DNA of 64,000 bases from Devosia sp. SD17-2 (GCF_029201565.1 NZ_CP104002.1:1815001-1879000), one strand, 5' to 3'; counted from the stretch's first letter, positions 42,569-51,091 are shown. The notes: generated from the letters alone by a model not told the origin. Made by a program: numbers and translations.

Positions 42569-43615
42569 GTGACAACACAAACATTTCCGATGAATGCATG
42601 GTATGCCGCAGCCTGGGACGTGGAGGTCAAGCGCAGCCTTCTGGCTCGCACGATCTGCGGGAAACCCATTGTTCTCTATAGAAAGCAGGACGGAAGCGCC
42701 GTCGCGCTGGCCGACGCCTGCTGGCATCGCCTGCTGCCGCTCTCCATGGGCGAGCTGTATGGCGACAATGTCATCTGCGGCTATCATGGCCTTGAGTTCG
42801 ACGACACGGGTCGTTGTGTATACATGCCCTCGCAAGACACGATTAATCCCTCGGCCTGTGTCAAATCCTATCCCTTGGTCGAACGTCATCGTTTCGTCTG
42901 GCTGTGGATGGGGAATCCGGAGCTTGCCGACCCGGCGCTGGTTCCTGACCTGCACTGGAACCAGGACCCGGAGTGGGCGGCGGATGGCAAGGTCATCCAT
43001 GTCAAATGCGACTACCGGCTGGTCATCGACAATCTCATGGATCTGACCCACGAGACCTATGTGCACGGGTCCTCGATCGGTAATCGCGCGGTTGCAGAAG
43101 CGCCATTCGAGGCGACGCATACCGACAAGACGGCGACCATCACGCGCTGGATGCGCGACATCGATGCGCCGCCGTTCTGGCGCGGGCAGTTGGGCAAGCC
43201 GGGCAATGTCGATCGCTGGCAGATCATCAATTTTGAGGCGCCGTCGACCATCGCCATCGACGTCGGCGTGGCGCCTGCCGGGACGGGGGCGCCGGAGGGC
43301 GACCGCAGCCAGGGTGTGAACGGCTTCGTTCTCAACACGATGACGCCGGAAACGGACAAGTCCTGCTTCTACTTCTGGGCCTTTGCGCGCAATTACAAGC
43401 TCGACGAGCAGGCGCGGACCCACAATCTGCGCGAGGGCGTGTCGGGGATCTTCAAGGAGGACGAGATCATCCTTGAAGCCCAGCAGAAGGCGATCGACGC
43501 CAATCCGGACCACGTCATCTACAATCTCAATATCGACGCCGGGTCGATGTGGGCGCGCAAGCTGATCGACCGCATGATCGCGGAGGAAAATGAACTGCAG
43601 CAGGCTGCGGAATGA
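42569..43615 (+). CDS. vanA: Vanillate O-demethylase oxygenase subunit
   Basis: Rieske non-haem iron oxygenase that demethylates vanillate to protocatechuate, releasing formaldehyde. The Rieske [2Fe-2S] ligands are Cys51-x-His53 (ACWHRLLPLSMG) and Cys70-x2-His73 (CGYHGLEFD). Mononuclear iron ligands His161 and His166 lie in DNLMDLTHETYVHGSSIG. The 348 residues are of family length. The start is GTG at 42569 after GGAGGGGG. The stop overlaps the vanR ATG. Its electron donor vanB is two genes downstream. Confidence 0.93.
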   Translation: MTTQTFPMNAWYAAAWDVEVKRSLLARTICGKPIVLYRKQDGSAVALADACWHRLLPLSMGELYGDNVICGYHGLEFDDTGRCVYMPSQDTINPSACVKSYPLVERHRFVWLWMGNPELADPALVPDLHWNQDPEWAADGKVIHVKCDYRLVIDNLMDLTHETYVHGSSIGNRAVAEAPFEATHTDKTATITRWMRDIDAPPFWRGQLGKPGNVDRWQIINFEAPSTIAIDVGVAPAGTGAPEGDRSQGVNGFVLNTMTPETDKSCFYFWAFARNYKLDEQARTHNLREGVSGIFKEDEIILEAQQKAIDANPDHVIYNLNIDAGSMWARKLIDRMIAEENELQQAAE

Positions 43616-44346
43616 GCGGCAGTTCGGATCGTGCGATGCAATCGCAGCGCGCGCTGATGGGCGTGCGCGACCTTATCATCTGTGGCGAGATTCCGGCCCG
43701 GGCGCGACTGTCGGAAGTCGCGCTGGCCGAGCGGCTGGGAATTTCACGCACGCCGCTGCGGGCTGCGCTCGCGCGGCTGGAGCAGGAAGGTCTCGTCGAG
43801 GCCATCGCGACCGGCGGTTATGCCGTGCGCGGTTTCACTCGTGAGGATGTCACCGACGCAATCGAGTTGCGCGGCGTGCTCGAGGGGACGGCCCTGCGAT
43901 TGGCGGCCGAGCGGGGCGTCAGTGCTGACCGGATGGATGCGCTGAAAGTGTTGCTCGGCGAACTGGATGACGCTCTTGGGGTTCGCGCCGAGGACATGGA
44001 TTTTGAACGCTATGTGGCTCTCAACGCCGAGCTTCATAGCCGGCTCTGGGGGCTGGCGAGCTCAACGATCCAGCGCGAGATCGAACGTGTGACCAGCCTG
44101 CCGTTTGCGTCGCCCAGTGCGTTTCTCAACAAACAGGCTGACGTGCTGGCATTCCGGCGGTCGCTTTACGGGGCGCAGGACCAGCACAAGGCCATGGTAC
44201 AGGCGGTCGAGTATCGGGAGGGGGCCCGCGCCGAAGCGCTGGCACGGGAGCATGCTCGTCTCGCCCGCCAAAACCTTGAGTTCGTGCTCGATGAAGACCG
44301 CAGCCTGATCCGTCGGGTGCCTGCACTTTCGCTAGTGGTGGGGTAA
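43612..44346 (+). CDS. vanR: GntR-family regulator, VanR-like
   Basis: 244 residues. The N-terminal winged helix (QRALMGVRDLIICGEIPARARLSEVALAERLGISRTPLRAALARLEQEGLVEAIATGGYAV) is followed by a C-terminal FCD effector domain (AIELRGVLEGTALRLAAERG... to the metal-binding His-rich half with H-x3-V in QHKAMVQAVEYREGARAEALAREH). It is placed between vanA and vanB and overlaps vanA (ATGA). By analogy with Caulobacter VanR it should repress the operon until vanillate is present; this is inference from context. Confidence 0.88.
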   Translation: MSGSSDRAMQSQRALMGVRDLIICGEIPARARLSEVALAERLGISRTPLRAALARLEQEGLVEAIATGGYAVRGFTREDVTDAIELRGVLEGTALRLAAERGVSADRMDALKVLLGELDDALGVRAEDMDFERYVALNAELHSRLWGLASSTIQREIERVTSLPFASPSAFLNKQADVLAFRRSLYGAQDQHKAMVQAVEYREGARAEALAREHARLARQNLEFVLDEDRSLIRRVPALSLVVG

Positions 44347-44350
44347 AACC

Positions 44351-45319
44351 ATGCGTAACAGACTTGAATGGCGCGATGGTCGCGTCGCCAGCCTGCGACA
44401 GGTTGCGGACGATGTTCTCTGCCTGACCTTTGCGGTGGACGGTGGAGTGCCGCGTTTCGATCCCGGTTCGCATACGAACATTCGCGTGGAGATCGGTGGC
44501 AAGCAGGCGATCCGCACCTATACTGTGGTGCCCGCTGAGAAGGGGCATTTGTCCGTCGCGGTGAAGCTGCATCCGCAGAGCCGGGGTGGCTCGCGCTTTA
44601 TGTGGACCCTCAGGGAAGGGGACTTGGTGCGGCTGACCGTGCCGGAGAACCGCTTCGAGCTCAGCTGGCGTGCGCCGCACTATTTGCTGCTCGCAGGCGG
44701 CATTGGCATCACTCCGATCTTTGGGATGGCGAAGGCCCTGGTCGCTCGTGGCGCCTCGGTGCGCCTGGTCTATGGCGCGCGCGAAGCCGGGCTCATGGCA
44801 TTCCGCGATGAGCTGCAGGACCTGCTCGGGGACCGCGTCCTTGTGCGCGACAATTCGAAGGGCGACCATGTCGATCTGGCAGGAGAGTTTGCAGCGCTTC
44901 CGGCAGACGGCGAATGCTATCTCTGCGGGCCTATCGGCATGCTGGAGGCGGCCAAACATGCCTGGGTCGCCTCTGGCCGACCGCTGAGCCGGCTTCGCTA
45001 TGAAGTGTTCGGCGATAGCGGGCTTTTTGCCGAGGAAGAGTTCCGCGTCGATATTCTCAATCGAAACCAGTCGGTTACGGTGCGGCCGGACCAGACCCTG
45101 CTGGAGGCCCTCATCGATGCGGGGGTGGACATGGTCTATGACTGCCAGCGCGGCGAATGCGGGCTCTGCGCGGTGAAGGTGATTGAGCGTGAAGGCGCGA
45201 TCGATCATCGCGACGTCTTCCTCAGCGCCGAGCAAAAGGCAGAGAACGACCGGATGTGCGCCTGCGTGTCGCGTCTGACCTCTGGAGGTGGGACGATCGA
45301 CGTGGGCTATCGCACCTGA
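44351..45319 (+). CDS. vanB: Vanillate O-demethylase oxidoreductase subunit
   Basis: Reductase that passes electrons from NAD(P)H through FMN and a [2Fe-2S] ferredoxin domain to VanA. The 322 residues have an FMN site region FDPGSHTNIRVEIGGKQAIRTYTVVPA, the nucleotide-binding LLLAGGIGITPIFGMAKAL and CYLCGPIGMLEA, and C-terminal plant-type ferredoxin ligands Cys265, Cys270, Cys273 and Cys303 (DCQRGECGLCAVKV ... DRMCACVSRL). It is the third gene of the van operon. Confidence 0.94.
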   Translation: MRNRLEWRDGRVASLRQVADDVLCLTFAVDGGVPRFDPGSHTNIRVEIGGKQAIRTYTVVPAEKGHLSVAVKLHPQSRGGSRFMWTLREGDLVRLTVPENRFELSWRAPHYLLLAGGIGITPIFGMAKALVARGASVRLVYGAREAGLMAFRDELQDLLGDRVLVRDNSKGDHVDLAGEFAALPADGECYLCGPIGMLEAAKHAWVASGRPLSRLRYEVFGDSGLFAEEEFRVDILNRNQSVTVRPDQTLLEALIDAGVDMVYDCQRGECGLCAVKVIEREGAIDHRDVFLSAEQKAENDRMCACVSRLTSGGGTIDVGYRT

Positions 45320-45327
45320 AACCCGCG

Positions 45328-45361
45328 CCGCGCCTCCCTGACACAATCACGGGAGGCGCGG
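45328..45361. terminator. Stem-loop after vanB
   Basis: CCGCGCCTCCC (45328-45338) pairs perfectly with GGGAGGCGCGG (45351-45361) around a 12-base loop, 8 bases after the vanB stop. There is no T tract, so it may act as an mRNA 3' end protector or a Rho-dependent element rather than a classical terminator. Confidence 0.6.
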
Positions 45362-45372
45362 TCGGCGCCCCC

Positions 45373-45400
45373 TTGCGTCACATTAGTTATGCTATATAAC
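45373..45400 (+). promoter_or_regulatory. fcs operon promoter with GTTAT-N5-ATAAC operator
   Basis: TTGCGT (45373-45378), 16-base spacer, TATAAC (45395-45400). The dyad GTTAT-GCTAT-ATAAC (45386-45400) covers the -10 box. The same arms and spacing occur at 51054-51068 in front of the marR gene, pointing to repression by that MarR protein. Confidence 0.65.
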
Positions 45401-45424
45401 AACATTCCATGAGGGAGGGGACTC

Positions 45425-47314
45425 ATGGATTTCAAGGCAGCGCCAATTCGGCCTGTGCGTCTGGGCGCAATGGCTGCAGCAGCCGAAATGCGGCCGGACG
45501 GCAGCATTCTTATCAACTCGACCGAGAAGCTGGGCGCTTATCCGCGCTCGATCGTCGATGCGCTGGAGCACTGGGCTGACCGCACGCCCGATGCCATTCT
45601 GATCTCGGATCGGGAGGGTGCCGGCTGGCGCTCGCTGAGCTATGCCCAGGTCATGGAGCGCATTCCGCCGCTGGCGCAGGCGCTGCTGGACGCCGGGCTC
45701 GGGCCCGATCGGCCGCTGATGATCCTCTCTGGCAATGAGATCGAGCACTTTCTTCTCGGCATGGCGGCAATCTGGGTCGGGATTCCCTATGCGCCCATTT
45801 CGCCGGCCTATTCCCTGGTCTCGACCGATTTCGGTAAGCTGCGGCATATCGTGGGGTTGCTCACACCGGGCATGATCTACGCCAGCGCCGGGGATCGGTT
45901 TGAGGCCGCTATCGAGGCCGTGGTGCCCAAAGATGTGCCGGTCATCGTCCGCACCGGACCGTTGGCGGCACGGAAGAGCCACGTCTTTGCGGATCTGCTG
46001 CAGACCGCAGTCACGGATGCCGTTGCCAAGGCGCATTCGGCGATCACCGCTGACACGGTCGCAAAAGTGCTGTTCACATCGGGCTCGACCGGGCTGCCGA
46101 AGGGCGTCATCACCACCAATCGGATGATGGCCTGTAACCAGCAGATGATCCGGCAGGCGCTTGCGTTTATTGCGGACGAGCCGCCGGTCCTATTGGACTG
46201 GATGCCCTGGAATCACGTGGCCGGGGGCAGTCACAATGTGGGGCTGACCATCTATAATGGCGGCAGCTTCTATATAGATGATGGCCAGCCGACCCCGCAA
46301 AAGTTTGGCCGGACGCTCGAAAACCTCTCGATGGTGCAGCCGACCTTCTTCACCAATGTGCCCAAGGCCTATGAATTCCTGGTGGCCGCTTTTGCCGAAA
46401 ATCCAACGGCGCGCCGCAATCTCTTCGCCAAGCTGAAACTGCTGCAATATGCAGGGGCCGGGCTGGCCCAGCACGTCTTTGACGGACTGGATGAGGCGGC
46501 GCGGGCCGAGACGGGCGAGCGGGTGTTGATCATCACCGGTTACGGTTCGACGGAAACCGCACCCTTTGCCTTCACCACCACTTGGCCGGTTGCAGAGGCC
46601 GGGCATATCGGCCTGCCCGCAGCGGGAATGAGCGTCAAGCTGGTGCCGGACGCTGAAAAGCTCGAGCTGCGCCTCAAGGGTCCGAATGTGACACCGGGAT
46701 ATTGGCGCGACGCCGAAAAGACCGCGGAATCATTCGATGACGAGGGTTATTACTGCATCGGCGACGCGGTTCGCTTTGCCGATCCGGAGCGTCTGGAAAA
46801 GGGGCTGGTGTTCGACGGCCGGGTGACCGAGGACTTCAAGCTCTCGACGGGCACCTGGGTCAATTTCGCGGCGCTGCGCAGCAAGGTGATTGCGTCCTGT
46901 GCGCCACTGATCCGCGACGTGGTAATCACCGGGCTCGACCACAATTTCATCGGCGCGATGATCTTTCCGGACATGCAAGCGTGCTGCCGTCTCGCCGGGC
47001 TGGACGATGCTGCCGCCGTCGACGAGATCGTCGGACACCCCAGTGTGCGGGCGCACTTTGAAAAGGCGCTGGGCGCATTGGCGCGCGAAGCCACGGGGAG
47101 CTCGAACCACATCGCCCGCGCCGTGCTGCTCGATGCATTGCCGGACGGGGATAAGGGCGAGGTGACCGACAAGGGTTCGATCAACCAGCGCGCTGTCCGC
47201 ACACACAGAAAGCACGTGGTCGAGCGGCTCTATGCCGTCACGCCCGATGCCGAAATCATGATTTTGCCTCGCCACGGAGAACAGAATGGCCAAGCCACTC
47301 GCAATGCAGTTTAG
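45425..47314 (+). CDS. fcs: Feruloyl-CoA synthetase
   Basis: Activates ferulate (and likely p-coumarate or caffeate) to the CoA thioester with ATP. 629 residues, the length of Fcs/FerA AMP-forming enzymes. The AMP-binding signature LFTSGSTGLPKGVITTN lies at about residues 215-231, followed by LDWMPWNHVAGGSHN, TGYGSTETAPFA (adenine/substrate loop) and the hinge region DGRVTEDFKLSTGTWVNFAALR, which is specific to this group. A GAGGGAGGGG site precedes the ATG. Its end overlaps the thiolase gene by 29 bases, so the operon is tightly coupled. Confidence 0.93.
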   Translation: MDFKAAPIRPVRLGAMAAAAEMRPDGSILINSTEKLGAYPRSIVDALEHWADRTPDAILISDREGAGWRSLSYAQVMERIPPLAQALLDAGLGPDRPLMILSGNEIEHFLLGMAAIWVGIPYAPISPAYSLVSTDFGKLRHIVGLLTPGMIYASAGDRFEAAIEAVVPKDVPVIVRTGPLAARKSHVFADLLQTAVTDAVAKAHSAITADTVAKVLFTSGSTGLPKGVITTNRMMACNQQMIRQALAFIADEPPVLLDWMPWNHVAGGSHNVGLTIYNGGSFYIDDGQPTPQKFGRTLENLSMVQPTFFTNVPKAYEFLVAAFAENPTARRNLFAKLKLLQYAGAGLAQHVFDGLDEAARAETGERVLIITGYGSTETAPFAFTTTWPVAEAGHIGLPAAGMSVKLVPDAEKLELRLKGPNVTPGYWRDAEKTAESFDDEGYYCIGDAVRFADPERLEKGLVFDGRVTEDFKLSTGTWVNFAALRSKVIASCAPLIRDVVITGLDHNFIGAMIFPDMQACCRLAGLDDAAAVDEIVGHPSVRAHFEKALGALAREATGSSNHIARAVLLDALPDGDKGEVTDKGSINQRAVRTHRKHVVERLYAVTPDAEIMILPRHGEQNGQATRNAV

Positions 47315-48527
47315 CGATGCATGGCTCTTGGGCGGCGCGCGGACCCCGTTCGTCGATTACAGGGGCGCACTTTCGGCGGTTTCGCCGATCGATCTGGGGA
47401 TCAAGGCGGCTCGCGGCGCCATAGAGCGCGTGGGCGTGGCGGCCGAAGATATCGGGCACACCATTGCCGGTTCCATGGCGCAGGCCTCGTTCGACGCCTA
47501 TTTGACGCCGCGCCATATCGGGCTTTATGCCGGAGCGCCTGTCGAGGCACCGGCCCATCTGGTGCAACGGATCTGCGGAACCGGGCTCGAAATAATCGCC
47601 CAGGCGGCGGATTCGGTGGCCCTGGGGCGCGTGGATCTGGCGCTGGCGGCGGGTTGCGAGTCGATGAGCCGTAACCCGATCGCTGCCTATTCGCACCGCA
47701 ATGGTTTCGGCCTGGGGCAGGTGGAGTTCAAGGACTTCCTGCTTGAAGCGCTCTATGACCCGGCGGGCTGCGTCAACATGGGGGACACGGCCGAAAATCT
47801 CGCCAAGCAATATGGCATCTCGCGGGAGACGGTCGATCGCTTTGCCGAGCGCAGTTTTGAGCGCGCCGTGGCGGCCAAGGAGGCCGGTATCCTGGCCGAG
47901 GAGATCGTGCCGGTTACGACCGAGACATTCGCTATCGAGGGGCTGGCTGATCGCGGGATCAAGCTGCCGCGCGGCGTGACTTCTGTAACTGAGGACAGCC
48001 ATATCCGGCCATCGCCCTATGCAGTGCTCGAGAAACTTCGCCCGGCTTTCGGCGGGGTGCAGACCGGAGGCAATTCGTCGGCGATTGTCGATGGCGCGGC
48101 GGCCGTGCTGGTTGCGTCCTCGGGCTATGCGCGCCGCAACGGCAAGACGCCGCTCGCGCGGATACTCGCCAGCGCCGCCGTTGGCGTGCCGCCGCAATTC
48201 ATGGGGATCGGTCCGGCGCCGGCCATTCGGGCGGTGCTCGATGTGGCAGGAATGACGCTCGACCAGATCGATCGGATCGAGATCAACGAGGCGTTCGGGG
48301 CGCAGGTTCTGGCCTGTGCCGCAGAGCTCGGGCTCGATGGGGACAGGCTCAATGTCAATGGCGGGGCTATTGCCATCGGCCATCCTCTCGGGGCGACGGG
48401 CGTGCGCCTGGCGCTGACGCTGGCGCTCGAACTCAAGCGGTCAGGGCTGCGCTATGGCATCGCCTCGGCCTGTATCGGCGGCGGGCAGGGCATTGCGCTG
48501 CTGATCGAGAATGTGGAGGCCAGCTGA
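47286..48527 (+). CDS. Thiolase family acyl-CoA acetyltransferase
   Basis: 413 residues of the degradative thiolase family. Nucleophilic Cys97 lies in RICGTGLEIIAQ; the other catalytic blocks are NEAFGAQVLACA, His366 in AIGHPLGATG and Cys396 in ACIGGGQG. In this context it could split the beta-keto aryl-CoA (such as 4-hydroxy-3-methoxyphenyl-beta-ketopropionyl-CoA) into vanilloyl-CoA and acetyl-CoA. In Pseudomonas fcs clusters a similar gene (aat) exists but its role is minor. The start overlaps fcs and the stop overlaps the next ATG (TGATG). Confidence 0.9.
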   Translation: MAKPLAMQFSDAWLLGGARTPFVDYRGALSAVSPIDLGIKAARGAIERVGVAAEDIGHTIAGSMAQASFDAYLTPRHIGLYAGAPVEAPAHLVQRICGTGLEIIAQAADSVALGRVDLALAAGCESMSRNPIAAYSHRNGFGLGQVEFKDFLLEALYDPAGCVNMGDTAENLAKQYGISRETVDRFAERSFERAVAAKEAGILAEEIVPVTTETFAIEGLADRGIKLPRGVTSVTEDSHIRPSPYAVLEKLRPAFGGVQTGGNSSAIVDGAAAVLVASSGYARRNGKTPLARILASAAVGVPPQFMGIGPAPAIRAVLDVAGMTLDQIDRIEINEAFGAQVLACAAELGLDGDRLNVNGGAIAIGHPLGATGVRLALTLALELKRSGLRYGIASACIGGGQGIALLIENVEAS

Positions 48528-49291
48528 TGGATATTGCTGGCAAAACTGTATTCGTTTCCGGCGCCGCCTCCGGGCTCGGCGCGGAAGCTGCGCGGGCGCT
48601 CACGCTGGGGGGAGGCGCCCGCGTGGCCATTTTTGACCGCGACGCGGTCAAAGGAGAGGCGGTGGCGGCGGAACTGGGCGGGATGTATTTTCCCGTTGAT
48701 GTTTCTGATGCCGCCAGCGCCGAGGGAGCGGTGCGCAACGCGGTGGCCGCGCTCGGGGCGCCGTCTGTGCTGGTCAATTGCGCCGGTATTGGTGGGGCCG
48801 CGCGTATCGTCGGCCGCGATGGGCCGATGGATCTCGCGAGCTTTCAGAAGGTGATCAACGTCAACCTCGTGGGCAGTTTCAACATGATGCGGCTCTGCGC
48901 TCATGTGATGTCAGAGGCCGAGCCCGATGCCGAAGGACAGCGTGGGGTGATCATCTCGACCGCGTCAGTAGCCGCCTATGAAGGCCAGATTGGGCAGGCC
49001 GCCTATGCCGCATCCAAGGGCGGGATTGTCGCGCTGACGATGCCGGCGGCCCGGGAACTGGCGCGGTTTGGCATAAGGGTGCTCGCTATTGCGCCGGGGC
49101 TGTTCCTGACGCCGCTGCTCGCGGAATTGCCCGAAGATGTGCAGACGGGACTGGCCGCCAATATCCCCAATCCGGCGCGCCTTGGCCGGCCAGAGGAGTT
49201 TGCGCAACTGGTGATGGCTATGGTGGGCAATAATTATCTCAACGGCGAAGTGGTTCGCCTCGACGGCGCGCTGCGTATGCAGGCGAGGTAG
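48527..49291 (+). CDS. SDR, probable 3-hydroxyacyl-CoA dehydrogenase (type II)
   Basis: 254 residues. Coenzyme motif SGAASGLGAEAAR (about 11-23), NCAGI at 84-88, and catalytic Ser147, Tyr160 and Lys164 (STASVAAYEG ... AAYAASKGG). The sequence pattern (FPVDVSDAASAEGAVRNAV; IVGRDGPMDLASFQKVINVNLVGSFNMMRL; GQRGVIISTASVAAYEGQIGQAAYAASKGGIVALTMPAARELA) closely follows human HSD17B10/type II hydroxyacyl-CoA dehydrogenases. In this operon it would oxidise the beta-hydroxy aryl-propionyl-CoA to the beta-keto form using NAD+. It is coupled to the thiolase gene. Confidence 0.87.
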   Translation: MDIAGKTVFVSGAASGLGAEAARALTLGGGARVAIFDRDAVKGEAVAAELGGMYFPVDVSDAASAEGAVRNAVAALGAPSVLVNCAGIGGAARIVGRDGPMDLASFQKVINVNLVGSFNMMRLCAHVMSEAEPDAEGQRGVIISTASVAAYEGQIGQAAYAASKGGIVALTMPAARELARFGIRVLAIAPGLFLTPLLAELPEDVQTGLAANIPNPARLGRPEEFAQLVMAMVGNNYLNGEVVRLDGALRMQAR

Positions 49292-49297
49292 ATCGGC

Positions 49298-49711
49298 ATG
49301 TTCACCAATACCACCTCAGTGACGGTCCAGTTTGGCGACTGCGACCCGGCGGGGATCGTCTATTACCCCAATTATTTCCGCATGTTCGATAATGCGACAG
49401 GGGCGCTGCTTTCGGCTGCGCTGGGCATGAACAAGCGGCAGTGGCTTGCCCATTATGACATTGCCGGTATCCCGATGGTCGATACGGGCGCGCAGTTCTT
49501 CATGCCGGCGAGTTTCGGGGATGTCCTTGAAATCAGAAGCGAAATTACCGAGCTTGGGCGCTCGAGCTTTTCGCTGCGCCACACCATCATGCGCGAAACC
49601 AATGTCGGGGTCGAGGCGTGTGAAAAGCGCGTCTGGACCCGGCGGGACGAGACCGGCTCGATCCGTTCCGCTCCACTGCCGGACGATTTACGCAAACGCC
49701 TGTCCGAATAG
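49298..49711 (+). CDS. Acyl-CoA thioesterase, 4-hydroxybenzoyl-CoA thioesterase family
   Basis: 137-residue hot-dog-fold enzyme. VQFGDCDPAGIVYYPNYFRMFD (catalytic Asp16) is almost the same pattern as the 4-hydroxybenzoyl-CoA thioesterase of Pseudomonas sp. CBS3 (FGDCDPAGIVWYPNY). It would release vanillate or 4-hydroxybenzoate from the aroyl-CoA left after thiolysis, which is needed only if side-chain loss goes through CoA-dependent beta-oxidation. It lies 6 bases after the SDR gene. Confidence 0.9.
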   Translation: MFTNTTSVTVQFGDCDPAGIVYYPNYFRMFDNATGALLSAALGMNKRQWLAHYDIAGIPMVDTGAQFFMPASFGDVLEIRSEITELGRSSFSLRHTIMRETNVGVEACEKRVWTRRDETGSIRSAPLPDDLRKRLSE

Positions 49712-49768
49712 GACCGGCCCCATCTGCGCCTTGTGCGCCACTAATTCTGTCATGTGAAAGGATCAGAC

Positions 49769-50539
49769 ATGACGCACACGGATGTTCTCGAGATCAGCCA
49801 TAAGGGCGCGATCGCCCACATTTGTCTCAACCGGCCAAACAAGCGCAATGCGCTCAATGACGAGCTCATCGCATCCCTCGACAGTTTCTTTTCGCGTGTC
49901 GGCGAGGAGACCCGTGCGGTGGTGGTTTCCGGGGCGGGCGGGCATTTTTCGTCGGGGCTCGATCTCTCCCAGCATGTTTCGCGCGAGCCGCTCGAAGTGA
50001 TGGCCCATTCGCGCAACTGGCACCGAGTCATGGCTCTGATCTCGCAGTCGCCGCGGCCCGTGGTGGCAGCGATGTCCGGCGCGGTGATGGGCGGCGGGCT
50101 CGAGTTTGCAGCCAGCTGCCATGTGCGGGTGGCCGAAGAGACCGTGCGCTTTCAGATGCCGGAGGGAATGCGTGGCATTTTTGTTGGCGGTGGCGGCTCG
50201 GTGCGGATTTCTAATCTGATCGGTGCGCATCGTATGACGGAGATGATGCTGACCGGCCGCAGCTATTCCGGGCTGGACGGCGAGCGGCTGGGCCTCGCGC
50301 ATCACTGCGTGCCTGAGGGGCAGGCGCTGGACAAGGCGTTCGAGCTGGCCGATCGCATCGTGCGCAACTCGCCGACGATCAACCAGCTGATCATCCAGGC
50401 CATCGCCCAGATCTCCGCCATGCCGCCCGAGGCGGGTCTTTATGCTGAAAGCCTGACCGCCGCTTTGAGCCAGACCGGCCCTGACGCGGAGGAGGGACTG
50501 CGCGCGTTTCTCGAAAAGCGCGTCCCGGTGTTCCGCTAG
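49769..50539 (+). CDS. Enoyl-CoA hydratase (crotonase) family
   Basis: 256 residues from ATG 49769 with AAAGGA upstream (GTG 49754 is in frame). The oxyanion-hole region is SGAGGHFSSGLDLSQH, and both general acid-base glutamates of classical hydratases are kept: Glu112 (GGGLEFAASCH) and Glu132 (QMPEGMRGIF). Feruloyl-CoA hydratase-lyase (vanillin-forming) enzymes usually lack the first Glu (GGGFSPLVAC), so this enzyme looks like a plain hydratase. Its 3' end overlaps the convergent marR by 4 bases. Confidence 0.88.
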   Translation: MTHTDVLEISHKGAIAHICLNRPNKRNALNDELIASLDSFFSRVGEETRAVVVSGAGGHFSSGLDLSQHVSREPLEVMAHSRNWHRVMALISQSPRPVVAAMSGAVMGGGLEFAASCHVRVAEETVRFQMPEGMRGIFVGGGGSVRISNLIGAHRMTEMMLTGRSYSGLDGERLGLAHHCVPEGQALDKAFELADRIVRNSPTINQLIIQAIAQISAMPPEAGLYAESLTAALSQTGPDAEEGLRAFLEKRVPVFR

Positions 50540-51003
50540 GTCAGGCGCTCGAGGAGAGCGAGCAATTGGTCGCGCTTCGCATCGCCCCCCAACCGGTCGA
50601 TGAATTCCTGCTCCAGCTCTTCGTGGAGTTTTCGGGCGCGGGCGAGGAATTGCTCGCCCTCGGATGTGAGGTGGAGGGCATTGGCACGACGGTCCGTCTT
50701 GACGTGGACGCGTTCAAGCAGGCCGCGGGCCTGCAGGCCATCGACAAGGGCGACGAAATTGGCGCGCTTCACGCCGAGCGCAGAGGCGATTTCGGTCTGC
50801 TTGCGGCCGGGGTTCTCGCCGATAAGAACCAGGGTGGAGTATTCGGCGGGCCGCAGCGAAAGTTCGGCAAAAACAGCCAAAAACCGCTGGAAGACGCTGA
50901 GCTGGGCGCGCCTCAAGCGATACCCGACCAAACCAAGCTGGGCATCGACGGCGCTGCCGGTTTCCGATTCTTCCTGTTCGAGGACGACATCATTTTTCGG
51001 CAT
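50536..51003 (-). CDS. MarR-family regulator, FerR/CouR-like
   Basis: 155 residues from ATG 51003 (a TTG just before is in frame). The helical dimer region is QLGLVGYRLRRAQLSVFQRFLAVFAELSLRPAEYSTLVLIGENPG, then the recognition helix RKQTEIASALGVKRANFVALVDGLQARGLLERV and wing KTDRRANALHLTSEGEQFLARA. MarR proteins next to hydroxycinnamate genes (FerR, CouR) repress them until the aryl-CoA ester binds; the role here is inferred from its place and the shared dyad. It is convergent with the crotonase gene and divergent from the TRAP genes. Confidence 0.87.
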   Translation of the reverse strand: MPKNDVVLEQEESETGSAVDAQLGLVGYRLRRAQLSVFQRFLAVFAELSLRPAEYSTLVLIGENPGRKQTEIASALGVKRANFVALVDGLQARGLLERVHVKTDRRANALHLTSEGEQFLARARKLHEELEQEFIDRLGGDAKRDQLLALLERLT

Positions 51004-51032
51004 CAAGGCACTCCGGAGGGGTCGAGAGTCGC

Positions 51033-51091
51033 TTGCTGCGACTGATGGGCTTTGTTATGATAAATAACATTTGAGATGGCATGTACGTCAA
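51033..51091. promoter_or_regulatory. Divergent marR / TRAP promoter region with GTTAT-N5-ATAAC operator
   Basis: Forward: TTGCTG (51033-51038), 17-base spacer, TATGAT (51056-51061). Reverse: TTGACG (51091-51086) with an A/T-rich -10 region near 51067-51062. Dyad GTTAT-GATAA-ATAAC (51054-51068) overlaps both -10 regions and has the same arms as the dyad before fcs, so one repressor could control marR itself, the transporter and the catabolic operon. Confidence 0.62.

Noticed and set aside
42285..42599. N-terminal extension of nadK by 105 codons
   Set aside because: It would read across the vanA promoter and start; the GTG at 42284 has a good ribosome site and matches family length.
50536..50539. 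4-base overlap of the crotonase gene and marR as translational coupling
   Set aside because: The genes are convergent, so the overlap is only at their 3' ends.
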